A DNA stretch of 5,671 nucleotides from NCBI GenBank assembly GCA_024278775.1, contig JAJRSP010000207.1, positions 1 through 5,671 of the forward strand, in the 5' to 3' direction. Below the pieces are notes generated by a model that saw only the letters and a program-made list of their open reading frames with translations, was not told the DNA's origin and did no database searches. The position numbers and the translations under genes are program-made. The first letter of the stretch is position 1. Each line of letters begins with the position of its first letter. Shown piece by piece: positions 1 through 5,671 of the stretch. The stretch is from Planctomycetota bacterium. Its GTDB lineage: Bacteria; Planctomycetota; Phycisphaerae; UBA1845.

Positions 1-339
1 GGAGACGATAAACGGGTATTGGATTTCGCTGGCGGGCGTTTTCTTGTTGAGAGAGAGTCGCCAGGGAATTGCCCTGGTTGCGATGAGCATGTTTTCCTGG
101 AAATCCGGAATTTGTCTGGCGATGTCAACAGGTTTACGTCTTATCCCGACTTTTTGTTCAATAGTGTTACTCGCAAGAAGAACGGTGCTTTTTTCATCGA
201 TGAAGACCGCGTTTTTTGGAGAACGAGGACGAACAACCGTTACGATGCCTTCGTTCTGTACGACATTACAACGGGAACCACGCAAACGATCGACGTGTTG
301 CTGGAGATTGGCGCGGTTGCGCCGGATTCACCGCAGTAG
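1..339 (+). CDS. C-terminal fragment of a beta-propeller-like protein (5' end outside window)
   Basis: The frame is open from base 1 to the TAG at 337-339, so this is the last 112 codons of a longer gene. A TTG at 19-21 could serve as a start, but nothing resembling an RBS precedes it and coding character runs to the window edge. The sequence is rich in aromatic and beta-branched residues and shows two similar units: one ending HVFLEIRNLSGDVNRF, and a second ending AFVLYDITTGTTQTI about 60 residues later. A strand, an 'x-D/N-x-x-(S/T)G' turn and another strand recur in this way in TolB/WD40-like propeller blades. A CPGC motif (bases 79-90) may bind metal or form a disulfide. There is no membrane segment in the visible part. 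Base composition is about 48% G+C, against roughly 60% or more in the LPS genes downstream, and codons are more often T-ended. The fold assignment is inference from pattern; no specific function is recognised. Confidence 0.6.
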   Translation, partial: GDDKRVLDFAGGRFLVERESPGNCPGCDEHVFLEIRNLSGDVNRFTSYPDFLFNSVTRKKNGAFFIDEDRVFWRTRTNNRYDAFVLYDITTGTTQTIDVLLEIGAVAPDSPQ

Positions 340-597
340 ACCGGAAACATCTCGCCGGCTTCAACCGGACGGCACAACTCCTAACGATTGGGGGCGACGA
401 TGTGCTCTATCGCCATCAACCATCACCCGATGTGAACAGACAAACAGAGCCGCGCCCGTAAGGAAGCGGTGGCCCACAGCAACCGCAAATTACGCCCCAC
501 CCCGCGCTCACCGCCACGGCTCCAATTCCCCATCGATTCGCCCGTGACATAACGCTACGTTGTCGTCGCAGCCAACCGGCCATAAAATCCCATCATC
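340..597. other. Non-coding interval between the propeller-like gene and the LPS operon
   Basis: These 258 bases hold no convincing gene. Open frames run through them on both strands, but their translations are low-complexity, rich in Arg, Pro and Thr, and show no domain pattern. Short inverted repeats occur, such as GCGGT at 466-470 with ACCGC at 482-486, and CCGG on both sides of a 6-base loop near 355-368. None is followed by a T tract, so no intrinsic terminator is called for the upstream gene. The only supported element is the candidate promoter at the 3' end. Confidence 0.6.
560..588 (+). promoter_or_regulatory. Candidate sigma70-type promoter of the LPS core operon
   Basis: A -35-like TTGTCG (560-565; 4 of 6 matches to TTGACA) is separated by exactly 17 bases from a -10-like TAAAAT (583-588; 5 of 6 matches to TATAAT). 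Transcription would begin around 594-597, at or just before the ATG at 598. A small inverted repeat, AACG-CTA-CGTT (551-561), overlaps the start of the -35 box and might be an operator, though it is short enough to be chance. The call rests on consensus matching alone. Confidence 0.35.
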
Positions 598-1686
598 ATG
601 ACCACCGACGCGGACCGGATGCCTCAAGACATCAAGAGCCTGCTGATCGTCCTGCCAACCTGGGTAGGGGATTTCGTGATGGCTACCCCAACCCTGTGCG
701 CGCTGCGCGAACGCTTTGCCGACGCACGCATCACGTTCCTGGCTGTGCCCAACCTTGTCGGTCTGATTCAGCCGGGCGATTGGGCGGACGACATCGTCAC
801 CTGGCCCGCAAAAAGTCAAAAAGGAAGCCCCTTCGCACTGTGGCGGTTGGGCCGGCAGCTCAGGCGACACGCCTTCGACCTCGCGATCCTCCTCCCCAAT
901 TCGTTTCGATCCGCATTGGCAGTCCGACTCAGCGGAGCCAAGCGCCGCGTCGGATACGATCGCGACGGACGAGGCTGGCTCCTCACAGACCGCTTGGCTG
1001 TCCCCCGCGTGGATGGGCAGGTCGTACCGCACCCGATCTGCGACTACTACAGCCGCTTGGCGGAAACCCTCGGCTGCCCTCCCCCCGGCGACGAGTTGCG
1101 ACTGTTCACCGACTCCGCCGACGAAGCGACGGTGGAACAGCGGCTCAACGACCTCGCTCGCAACGCTGCCAGTCCCCTCGTCGCCTTTTGCCCGGGGGCT
1201 TCGTTCGGTGCGTCCAAGCTATGGCTTCCCGAACGTTTCGCAGAGGTCGGCGACCGGCTCGCTCGCGATCACGACGCCACCGTTGTCATCACCTGTGGCC
1301 CTGGCGAGGAATCGATGGCCCGCAACATCGCCGAGCGCATGAGTGCAACCGCCACGGTCTTCGAAAACCCCGGCTTGACTTTGGGGCAACTGAAAGCGCT
1401 ATTAAGACGCTGCGACCTCGTTCTATGCACCGACTCCGGGCCGAGGCACATCGCCAAGGCGTTCGGCGTGCCGATCGTGTCGCTCTTCGGCCCCACGCAT
1501 CAAGCCTGGACGGATACGGAGTATCCAAAGGAGCGCAAAATACAGATCGAAGTAGACTGCGGCCCCTGTCAGAAAAAGCTCTGTCCGCTGGGTCATCTGG
1601 ACTGCATGACCGGAATAACCGTGGACAGAGTCATGGAGAACTGCGAAGAATTGTTGCGACTACGATCCGCCGCGACTGCATCATAA
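598..1686 (+). CDS. waaF: GT9-family LPS heptosyltransferase (WaaF-like)
   Basis: This 362-residue protein is close to the usual 340-360 of heptosyltransferase II. The family transfers L-glycero-D-manno-heptose from the ADP-sugar to the LPS inner core at the cytoplasmic face of the inner membrane. The N-terminal Rossmann half opens with LLIVLPTWVGDFVMATP (residues 15-31); Asp25 in 'WVGD' aligns with the catalytic Asp of WaaC/WaaF. The C-terminal half carries FCPGASFGASKLWLPERFAEV (from residue 197), CGPGEE (233-238) and the sugar-nucleotide loop TDSGPRHIAKAFG (278-290) followed by LFGPT (296-300). The Cys-rich tail with C321, C324, C329 and C336 is seen in many WaaF-type enzymes. No signal peptide is present. 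The start could be ATG 598 or ATG 619 (Met8); neither has a clear Shine-Dalgarno, and the first seven residues look dispensable. It is the first gene of a three-gene operon, and its TAA overlaps the next ATG. The GT9 family is firm; heptose II specificity is inferred from similarity, and another GT9 acceptor is possible. Confidence 0.88.
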   Translation: MTTDADRMPQDIKSLLIVLPTWVGDFVMATPTLCALRERFADARITFLAVPNLVGLIQPGDWADDIVTWPAKSQKGSPFALWRLGRQLRRHAFDLAILLPNSFRSALAVRLSGAKRRVGYDRDGRGWLLTDRLAVPRVDGQVVPHPICDYYSRLAETLGCPPPGDELRLFTDSADEATVEQRLNDLARNAASPLVAFCPGASFGASKLWLPERFAEVGDRLARDHDATVVITCGPGEESMARNIAERMSATATVFENPGLTLGQLKALLRRCDLVLCTDSGPRHIAKAFGVPIVSLFGPTHQAWTDTEYPKERKIQIEVDCGPCQKKLCPLGHLDCMTGITVDRVMENCEELLRLRSAATAS

Positions 1687-2543
1687 TGATCGTGCCCATG
1701 ACTGAACCCCAACGTCAGACTTACGAAAAGATGAACGGCTTGGTTGTCCAGAAGCGGTTTCGCACGCTGCTGGAGTCGAACGGACTGAACACGCTCGACG
1801 CACTGCTCGCGCACGACAAGGGCGATCGCATGGACAAAGCAGGACTGCCCGGCTGGCGGGAACGCATACGCCTCAACCTCGGCGACAAGGGCGATGTCGT
1901 GCTGTATCTCAAGCGATACACATCACCGCCCTCACGTGAACAGCGGGCGCGTTTTTTCGCAGGGGCCGCGAGACACGGAACAGCCTGGCTGGAATGGCGA
2001 CGGCTGAGAAAAGTCGCCCGCGACGGCGTTCAATGCGCCCAGCCGGTCGTCTTTGGAGAGAGCATGAGCGGCTTCAGCGAGCACGGCAGCGTGCTAGCCA
2101 CCCTGGCTGTCGACGGCGTATCGCTGGAGCGATGGGCAGCGGACCATGCGACCCGCGCCAGCCGCCATCGCCTGACCGCTTTGGCGCGCGTCATCAGACG
2201 ATTCCACCGGCTGGGGTATATCCACCGCGACCTCTACCTCTGCCACATATTTTACAACGAGCGTTGCGACGGCGAGCGGGCCTTCACCCTGATCGACCTC
2301 CAGCGTACCATCAGACCCAATTGGCTGCGGAAACGCTGGCTGACAAAGGACTTGGCGTCGCTGAACTATTCGACGCCCCCAACACTCGCCACGCGTACCG
2401 ATCGAATTCGATTCCTCCGCTGCTGGCTTGGCACAGCCCGTCTCCGTGGCCCGGGCAAGCGCCTCGTGCGCCGCATCGTCGCCAAGACCAAACGCATCGC
2501 CCGGCACGACACCCAAAAACGCGCCCGGCAGGCGGCGAGCTAA
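1686..2543 (+). CDS. LPS core sugar kinase of the Kdo/WaaP family
   Basis: The 285-residue product is a eukaryotic-kinase-like LPS kinase, predicted to phosphorylate a heptose or Kdo of the inner core using ATP in the cytoplasm. Visible landmarks: LYLKRYT (73-79) with the ATP-binding Lys76; AWLEWRRL (100-107) with Glu103 as the likely helix-C partner; GYIHRDLYLCHIFYN (177-191) with catalytic Asp182; and TLIDLQR (201-207) with metal-binding Asp204. The HRD-x4-H-x-F and IDL-x-R pattern separates the WaaP/KdkA group from protein kinases. The usual His of 'IDLHR' is Gln206 here. The C-terminus is strongly basic, which suits contact with anionic membrane or LPS. The ATG at 1686-1688 overlaps the upstream TAA (TAATG) without a Shine-Dalgarno, so translation is probably coupled by re-initiation; ATG 1698 (Met5) is an alternative. 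The same frame stays open far upstream inside the heptosyltransferase gene, but that part has no kinase character. Family assignment is strong; the exact sugar is unknown, so no symbol is given. Confidence 0.85.
   Translation: MIVPMTEPQRQTYEKMNGLVVQKRFRTLLESNGLNTLDALLAHDKGDRMDKAGLPGWRERIRLNLGDKGDVVLYLKRYTSPPSREQRARFFAGAARHGTAWLEWRRLRKVARDGVQCAQPVVFGESMSGFSEHGSVLATLAVDGVSLERWAADHATRASRHRLTALARVIRRFHRLGYIHRDLYLCHIFYNERCDGERAFTLIDLQRTIRPNWLRKRWLTKDLASLNYSTPPTLATRTDRIRFLRCWLGTARLRGPGKRLVRRIVAKTKRIARHDTQKRARQAAS
2534..2539 (+). promoter_or_regulatory. Weak ribosome binding site for the GT4 gene
   Basis: GGCGAG lies 8 bases before the ATG at 2548, inside the last codons of the kinase gene. It is a partial match to the Shine-Dalgarno core and supports choosing ATG 2548 over the in-frame ATG at 2428, which would add 40 residues overlapping the kinase that lack glycosyltransferase character. 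Confidence 0.4.
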
Positions 2544-2547
2544 TCCG

Positions 2548-3711
2548 ATGAAGATAGGGATTGTGGCTGAGTGGCTGGACGTTTCGCGCGGCGGGGCGGA
2601 AACGTCAACGCTTCAATTCATGGACTGCCTCATCGAGAGAGGCCTGCGGATCGAGGTATTCACACGCAGCAATCTGCCCGAACGCACCGGGCTGTCCGTC
2701 CGCACGGTCAAGGTCGAGGGCGGCCGGGCGTCGGCCACACGGGATTTTCTCGACAAAACCGAGAATTTTATTCGCCAAACGGATTGCGATCTGATTCACG
2801 CATTTGTGCCCATCCGCGGTGCGCACATCTACCAGCCGCGCGGCGGAACGGTGCCGGAAACCATCGAGCGGACCATCGCCACGCGTCCCAACCGCGTTTT
2901 CGCCGCGTGGAAGCGACTTCTCATGCGTTTCAACACGCGCCAGCGTTTGATGCTCCATCGCGAGCGGTCCTGGCTCACCGGAAACACGCCGCCGCGCGTT
3001 TTCGCCCTTTCCAAGTATGTCGCCGCTCAGCTTCGCGATCACTACAGCTTCCCCGAATCGCACATCCGGCTCATCCGGAACGGAATCACGCTCAAGCCGG
3101 CCTCCGACGAAATCCGCAAGCAGAACCGAGCCGAGGTGCGGATGCGGTATGGCGTTGGCGAATCCGAACTACTGCTTGTGGCGGTCTGCCATAATTTCCG
3201 TCTAAAGGGGATCGAGCACCTGATCCGGTGTGCCGGCTTGCTGCATCGTGATCTTGACGTCGCCTGTCGCGTTTTGATCGTTGGCAAGGACCGTCCCGAT
3301 CGTTGGAAACGGTTGGCCGACCGCTGCGGCGTTGGTTCTTTTGTCCGTTTTACCGGACCCGTGGAGGATACCGCCCGCTTCCTCCACGCAGCCGATGTGC
3401 TGGTGCATCCGACCTTTTACGATCCGTGCAGCCGCGTCGTCCTTGAGGCGTTGGCGTCGGGAATACCCCCTATTACCACGCGGTACGACGGTGCGGCCGA
3501 CTTCATTGAAGAGGGTGTACACGGGTTCGTTCTGAACGAGCCGTTTGATGTGCGTACGATGGCTGAACACATTGGCCGCCTTGTTGACCCGAAGGTGCGA
3601 CGGCGAATCGGGGCGGCGGCTGGGGCGCTGGCCGGCGTCGTGTCCATGCGGCGTCACGCGGATGAGGTGATTGGTCATTATCAGACGGAGGTCAGCCGGG
3701 CTTCCGAGTGA
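2548..3711 (+). CDS. GT4-family glycosyltransferase, WaaG-like LPS core hexosyltransferase
   Basis: This 387-residue retaining glycosyltransferase has a GT-B fold with two Rossmann halves. It opens with MKIGIVAEWLDVSRGGAE, where the RGGAE turn (14-18) is the typical donor/acceptor loop after the first strand. The second half starts near FALSKYVAAQLRDHY (152-166) and IRLIRNGI (173-180), followed by VAVCHNFRLKGIEHLI (211-226) with Arg218 and Lys220 as likely donor-phosphate ligands. The C-terminal signature is ADVLVHPTFYDPCSRVVLEA (282-301), then LASGIPPITT. This layout resembles WaaG, which adds the first hexose to heptose of the LPS core from a UDP-sugar. In the E-x7-E motif the first Glu is Asp292 and the second is Glu300. 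Start at ATG 2548 is 4 bases after the kinase stop. Association with the preceding heptosyltransferase and kinase supports an LPS core role. GT4 is firm; the donor sugar and linkage cannot be read from sequence. Confidence 0.85.
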   Translation: MKIGIVAEWLDVSRGGAETSTLQFMDCLIERGLRIEVFTRSNLPERTGLSVRTVKVEGGRASATRDFLDKTENFIRQTDCDLIHAFVPIRGAHIYQPRGGTVPETIERTIATRPNRVFAAWKRLLMRFNTRQRLMLHRERSWLTGNTPPRVFALSKYVAAQLRDHYSFPESHIRLIRNGITLKPASDEIRKQNRAEVRMRYGVGESELLLVAVCHNFRLKGIEHLIRCAGLLHRDLDVACRVLIVGKDRPDRWKRLADRCGVGSFVRFTGPVEDTARFLHAADVLVHPTFYDPCSRVVLEALASGIPPITTRYDGAADFIEEGVHGFVLNEPFDVRTMAEHIGRLVDPKVRRRIGAAAGALAGVVSMRRHADEVIGHYQTEVSRASE

Positions 3712-3811
3712 GCTTTGTTGCGTGCTGTGGAATCGTTTGAAAAAACCACTTGTGAAAACCAGTGCCGAGGTGGTAATCTTACGCGGAAGGGTGAACGAGA
3801 CCGATCAAAGG

Positions 3812-3842
3812 TTGACCCGGACGCTTGGGGTGGGCCTATGAT
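3812..3842 (+). promoter_or_regulatory. Candidate promoter of the PAS-GAF-receiver gene
   Basis: TTGACC (3812-3817; 5 of 6 to the -35 consensus) and TATGAT (3837-3842; 5 of 6 to the -10 consensus) are separated by 19 bases. That is longer than the optimal 17, so the promoter may be weak or helped by an activator. Transcription would start near 3849, giving a leader of about 29 bases that contains the Shine-Dalgarno site. The remaining intergenic bases 3712-3811 show no terminator with a T tract and no gene. Confidence 0.42.
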
Positions 3843-3863
3843 GATATGGTGGCGAACGTACAT

Positions 3864-3870
3864 GGGGTGA
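3864..3870 (+). promoter_or_regulatory. Ribosome binding site of the PAS-GAF-receiver gene
   Basis: GGGGTGA matches most of the anti-Shine-Dalgarno complement (GGAGGTGA) and ends 7 bases before the ATG at 3878. This is the best RBS in the window and fixes the start codon. It contrasts with the LPS genes, which have weak or no Shine-Dalgarno sites. Confidence 0.65.
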
Positions 3871-3877
3871 AGACGGG

Positions 3878-5530
3878 ATGAGTCAGGCCCAAAAGACAAT
3901 CAAGGTGCTGGTGATCGGCGGGGGCGATGACACCCAAGCTGCTTTGCTGGATTCCCTCGGTCGGGACGTGGATGTCTGGTATGCGACGGATCTTGAAGAC
4001 GCCGGCGCGAAGCTGATTGGAACGGAGTACGATTTCGTGATTACTTCCAGCGAGTTGTTCTCCCGCGAGCGTACGGATTTCGCCGATGCGATTGCGGAGG
4101 CCAGCGATCGTGACGGCGTGGGTGTTTACGACCTTACGGGAAAGCTCATCTGGGCCAGTGCGGGTTTTTTGAAACTCACCGAAGACGCGCGTGAATTCAC
4201 TCGTGCCCAGTGCATCGAGTCGGCCGCCCGAACCCGAAGTCGAGAGACCGTTCGCGATTTCTCGTGGACATCAAGCCAGGACTCCGAGTTCGAATTGACG
4301 GTCACGCCTATCCTGGACATGGATCGCAGGGAAACGCGATACGTCGCGTTGATGCGCGACGTGACCCGCGCCCGGGCCAAGGAGCGGCAATACGAAGCCA
4401 TCCACCGCGCCGGTCGCGAACTGGTACGGATGGATACCGAACAGGTATCGCAGCTAGCCACCCACGAACGCCTCACCCTCCTCGAAAACAAAATCATAAA
4501 ATACCTTCACGACCTGATGCAGTTCGACAAGTTCTCGATCCACCTCCTCGATAAAAAAACCAACAAACTCGAACCTGTCCTGCTCAGCGGCATGCCGCAA
4601 ACGTTGCAGCAACTCGATCTTTACGCTTCGCCCGACGGCAACGGCATCGCCGGATACGTCGCACACACCGGCAAAAGCTACAATTGCCCCGATGTCTCCA
4701 GGGATGAGCGATATTTCCGGGCGCTCGAGGACGCGTGCAGTTCGCTGACCGTGCCGCTGCGACTCAACGACGAGGTCATCGGCATCCTCAACGTTGAAAA
4801 CAGCCGGCTTAACGCTTTCACGTCGGAGCAGTGTCGGATGGCTGAGTTGCTGGGCAGGGACATTGCGACGGCTTTGCACATTCTCGATCTCATGGTGACC
4901 GAGCGTTACACGACCACAGGCCAACTCGGTTCGGACGTGATGGCGGAGGTTACCGCACCGCTCAACGACATCCTGACCGACGTCGAATCGCTCATTGAGG
5001 ATTATCTGGGGCACGATGACTTGCGTCACCGCCTGAACAAGATCACCACCAATGTTGTGGCTATTCGCGAATCGATCAAGCACACGACTTCGCCCAAGCG
5101 AGGCTTGACCGGCCATCGTCCCACGGGCGTCAAACGATCCGACCCCATCATCTCCGGCAAGAAGATTCTTGTGGTCGACGATGAGCCGATGATTCGCGAG
5201 ACCGTGCGCGACGTCCTGCAAAGCTACGGCTGCGATGTGACCATCGCCGAGGACGGTGACAAAGCCGTCGACCAAATCCGCTTCACCGAATTCGATCTCG
5301 TGCTGAGCGATATCAAAATGCCCTGTCGCAACGGCTACGAGGTGTTTGCCGCCGCCAAGGATGCCAACCCGGACACGCCGGTGATTCTGATGACCGGTTT
5401 TGGATACGACCCCAACCACTCGATCGTCCGCGCCCGTCGAGAGGGTTTGACGGCGGTCCTGTTCAAACCCTTCAAGGTCGACCAATTGCTGGGCGAAATC
5501 CGCGCGGCTCTGCACGCCACCACGGGTTAA
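3878..5530 (+). CDS. Soluble signalling protein: pseudo-receiver, PAS, GAF, degenerate DHp, receiver
   Basis: The 550-residue product has no signal peptide or membrane segment and should be cytoplasmic. Residues 8-72 follow a receiver pattern (KVLVIGGGDD, then YDFVITSS), but the acidic pair is Gly-Gly and the phospho-acceptor position is Ser57. Residues 75-165 look like a PAS domain (GVGVYDLTGKLIWASAGFLKL, ending near RYVALMRDVT). Residues 196-337 form a GAF domain: FDKFSIHLLD, GNGIAGYVAHTGK (254-266), LTVPLRLNDEVIGILNVEN (290-308). Residues 340-402 resemble a two-helix histidine kinase dimerisation domain, LGSDVMAEVTAPL (350-362), with Ala356 where the phospho-accepting His belongs; no ATP-binding N or G boxes follow. 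Residues 428-546 are a complete receiver: Asp434 and Asp435, phospho-acceptor Asp478, Thr506, Lys530-Pro531. The protein probably senses a small molecule or redox cue through PAS/GAF and is itself phosphorylated by another kinase. It has no DNA-binding or enzymatic output, so it may act by protein contact. Domain calls are confident for GAF and the last receiver, moderate for the rest. Partner and pathway are unknown. Confidence 0.85.
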   Translation: MSQAQKTIKVLVIGGGDDTQAALLDSLGRDVDVWYATDLEDAGAKLIGTEYDFVITSSELFSRERTDFADAIAEASDRDGVGVYDLTGKLIWASAGFLKLTEDAREFTRAQCIESAARTRSRETVRDFSWTSSQDSEFELTVTPILDMDRRETRYVALMRDVTRARAKERQYEAIHRAGRELVRMDTEQVSQLATHERLTLLENKIIKYLHDLMQFDKFSIHLLDKKTNKLEPVLLSGMPQTLQQLDLYASPDGNGIAGYVAHTGKSYNCPDVSRDERYFRALEDACSSLTVPLRLNDEVIGILNVENSRLNAFTSEQCRMAELLGRDIATALHILDLMVTERYTTTGQLGSDVMAEVTAPLNDILTDVESLIEDYLGHDDLRHRLNKITTNVVAIRESIKHTTSPKRGLTGHRPTGVKRSDPIISGKKILVVDDEPMIRETVRDVLQSYGCDVTIAEDGDKAVDQIRFTEFDLVLSDIKMPCRNGYEVFAAAKDANPDTPVILMTGFGYDPNHSIVRARREGLTAVLFKPFKVDQLLGEIRAALHATTG

Positions 5531-5598
5531 GGCTGTGCCCGAAAATAATTTATCGTATTTCGTGATCCGTGCCCTCATTGGTTTGGAACGATCGTGTA

Positions 5599-5617
5599 AT
5601 TCCAGTCACCGTGGAAT
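5599..5617. repeat. Inverted repeat (6-bp stem, 7-base loop)
   Basis: ATTCCA (5599-5604) and TGGAAT (5612-5617) are perfect reverse complements around the loop GTCACCG. No T tract follows directly, so it is not a classic intrinsic terminator. It sits 68 bases after the stop of the signalling gene and could be a protein-binding palindrome, a weak RNA hairpin, or chance. Confidence 0.4.
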
Positions 5618-5633
5618 GAAGCTCGTTTGATAT

Positions 5634-5649
5634 GAACTTCCGCAAGTTC
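5634..5649. repeat. Inverted repeat (6-bp stem, 4-base loop)
   Basis: GAACTT (5634-5639) and AAGTTC (5644-5649) pair perfectly around the tetraloop CCGC. The downstream bases (GCCATCACTTATCTTGC) contain no T run. The repeat falls inside a 12-codon reading frame (ATG at 5632, TGA at 5668-5670) with no RBS, which I do not call as a gene. The rest of 5531-5671 shows nothing further. Confidence 0.4.
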
Positions 5650-5671
5650 GCCATCACTTATCTTGCGTGAC

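Noticed and set aside
44..547. A 167-codon plus-strand frame across the propeller-like gene end and the following intergenic region
   Set aside because: Its translation turns into Arg/Pro/Thr-rich sequence with no pattern, whereas the frame ending at 339 has a regular beta-rich repeat.
508..1032. A 174-codon minus-strand frame overlapping the start of the heptosyltransferase
   Set aside because: No domain pattern, and it lies opposite conserved GT9 sequence; it is a shadow.
696..1685. The kinase reading frame stays open upstream through most of the heptosyltransferase gene, allowing a 615-residue fusion
   Set aside because: The upstream translation is Arg- and Pro-rich without domain character, while the other frame encodes a clear GT9 enzyme. 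The real kinase start is ATG 1686.
3745..3774. ACCAC (3745-3749) and GTGGT (3770-3774) as a terminator for the LPS operon
   Set aside because: Only a 5-bp stem with a 20-base loop, followed by AATCTT rather than a T run; too weak to call.
4454..5578. A 374-codon open frame on the minus strand opposite the GAF-to-receiver part of the signalling gene
   Set aside because: The plus strand encodes clear PAS, GAF and receiver motifs. The antisense translation has no recognisable domain, and long antisense frames are expected in G+C-rich coding DNA.
5632..5670. A 12-codon frame starting at ATG 5632
   Set aside because: No Shine-Dalgarno, very short, and explained by the inverted repeat that it overlaps.

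Overview
The window is about 60% G+C with dense, mostly single-strand gene content. It looks like a chromosomal piece of a Gram-negative-type bacterium that makes a lipopolysaccharide (LPS) core. The high G+C, weak or absent Shine-Dalgarno sites in the LPS genes and the style of the glycosyltransferase motifs (for example a PCSRVVLEALASG signature) would fit Planctomycetota or a relative. That placement is inference from sequence style only. There are no tRNA or rRNA genes, no CRISPR array, no insertion sequence and no recognisable phage or plasmid gene.

Layout. (1) Positions 1-339 hold the C-terminal end of a beta-rich, probably propeller-type protein whose start lies outside the window. It is near 48% G+C, clearly lower than its neighbours. 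(2) Positions 340-597 are non-coding and end in a candidate promoter that fires almost directly at the next start codon. (3) Positions 598-3711 form a tight three-gene operon: a GT9 heptosyltransferase of the WaaF type, a Kdo/WaaP-family LPS core kinase whose ATG overlaps the previous stop, and a WaaG-like GT4 glycosyltransferase starting 4 bases after the kinase. (4) Positions 3712-3877 are an intergenic region with a candidate promoter and a good Shine-Dalgarno site. (5) Positions 3878-5530 encode a 550-residue soluble signalling protein: degenerate receiver, PAS, GAF, a histidine-kinase-like helical dimerisation segment without its phospho-accepting histidine and without an ATPase domain, and an intact C-terminal receiver. 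(6) Positions 5531-5671 are non-coding and carry two short perfect inverted repeats.

The three middle genes plausibly act in sequence on the inner face of the cytoplasmic membrane: a heptose is added to the growing LPS core, a core sugar is phosphorylated, and a further hexose is added. The signalling protein has its own promoter and RBS, so a functional link to the LPS genes is not shown. The most unusual item is this protein, which keeps a kinase-like layout but has lost both the catalytic and the phospho-accepting parts of a histidine kinase. I found no clear evidence of a wholly new system.
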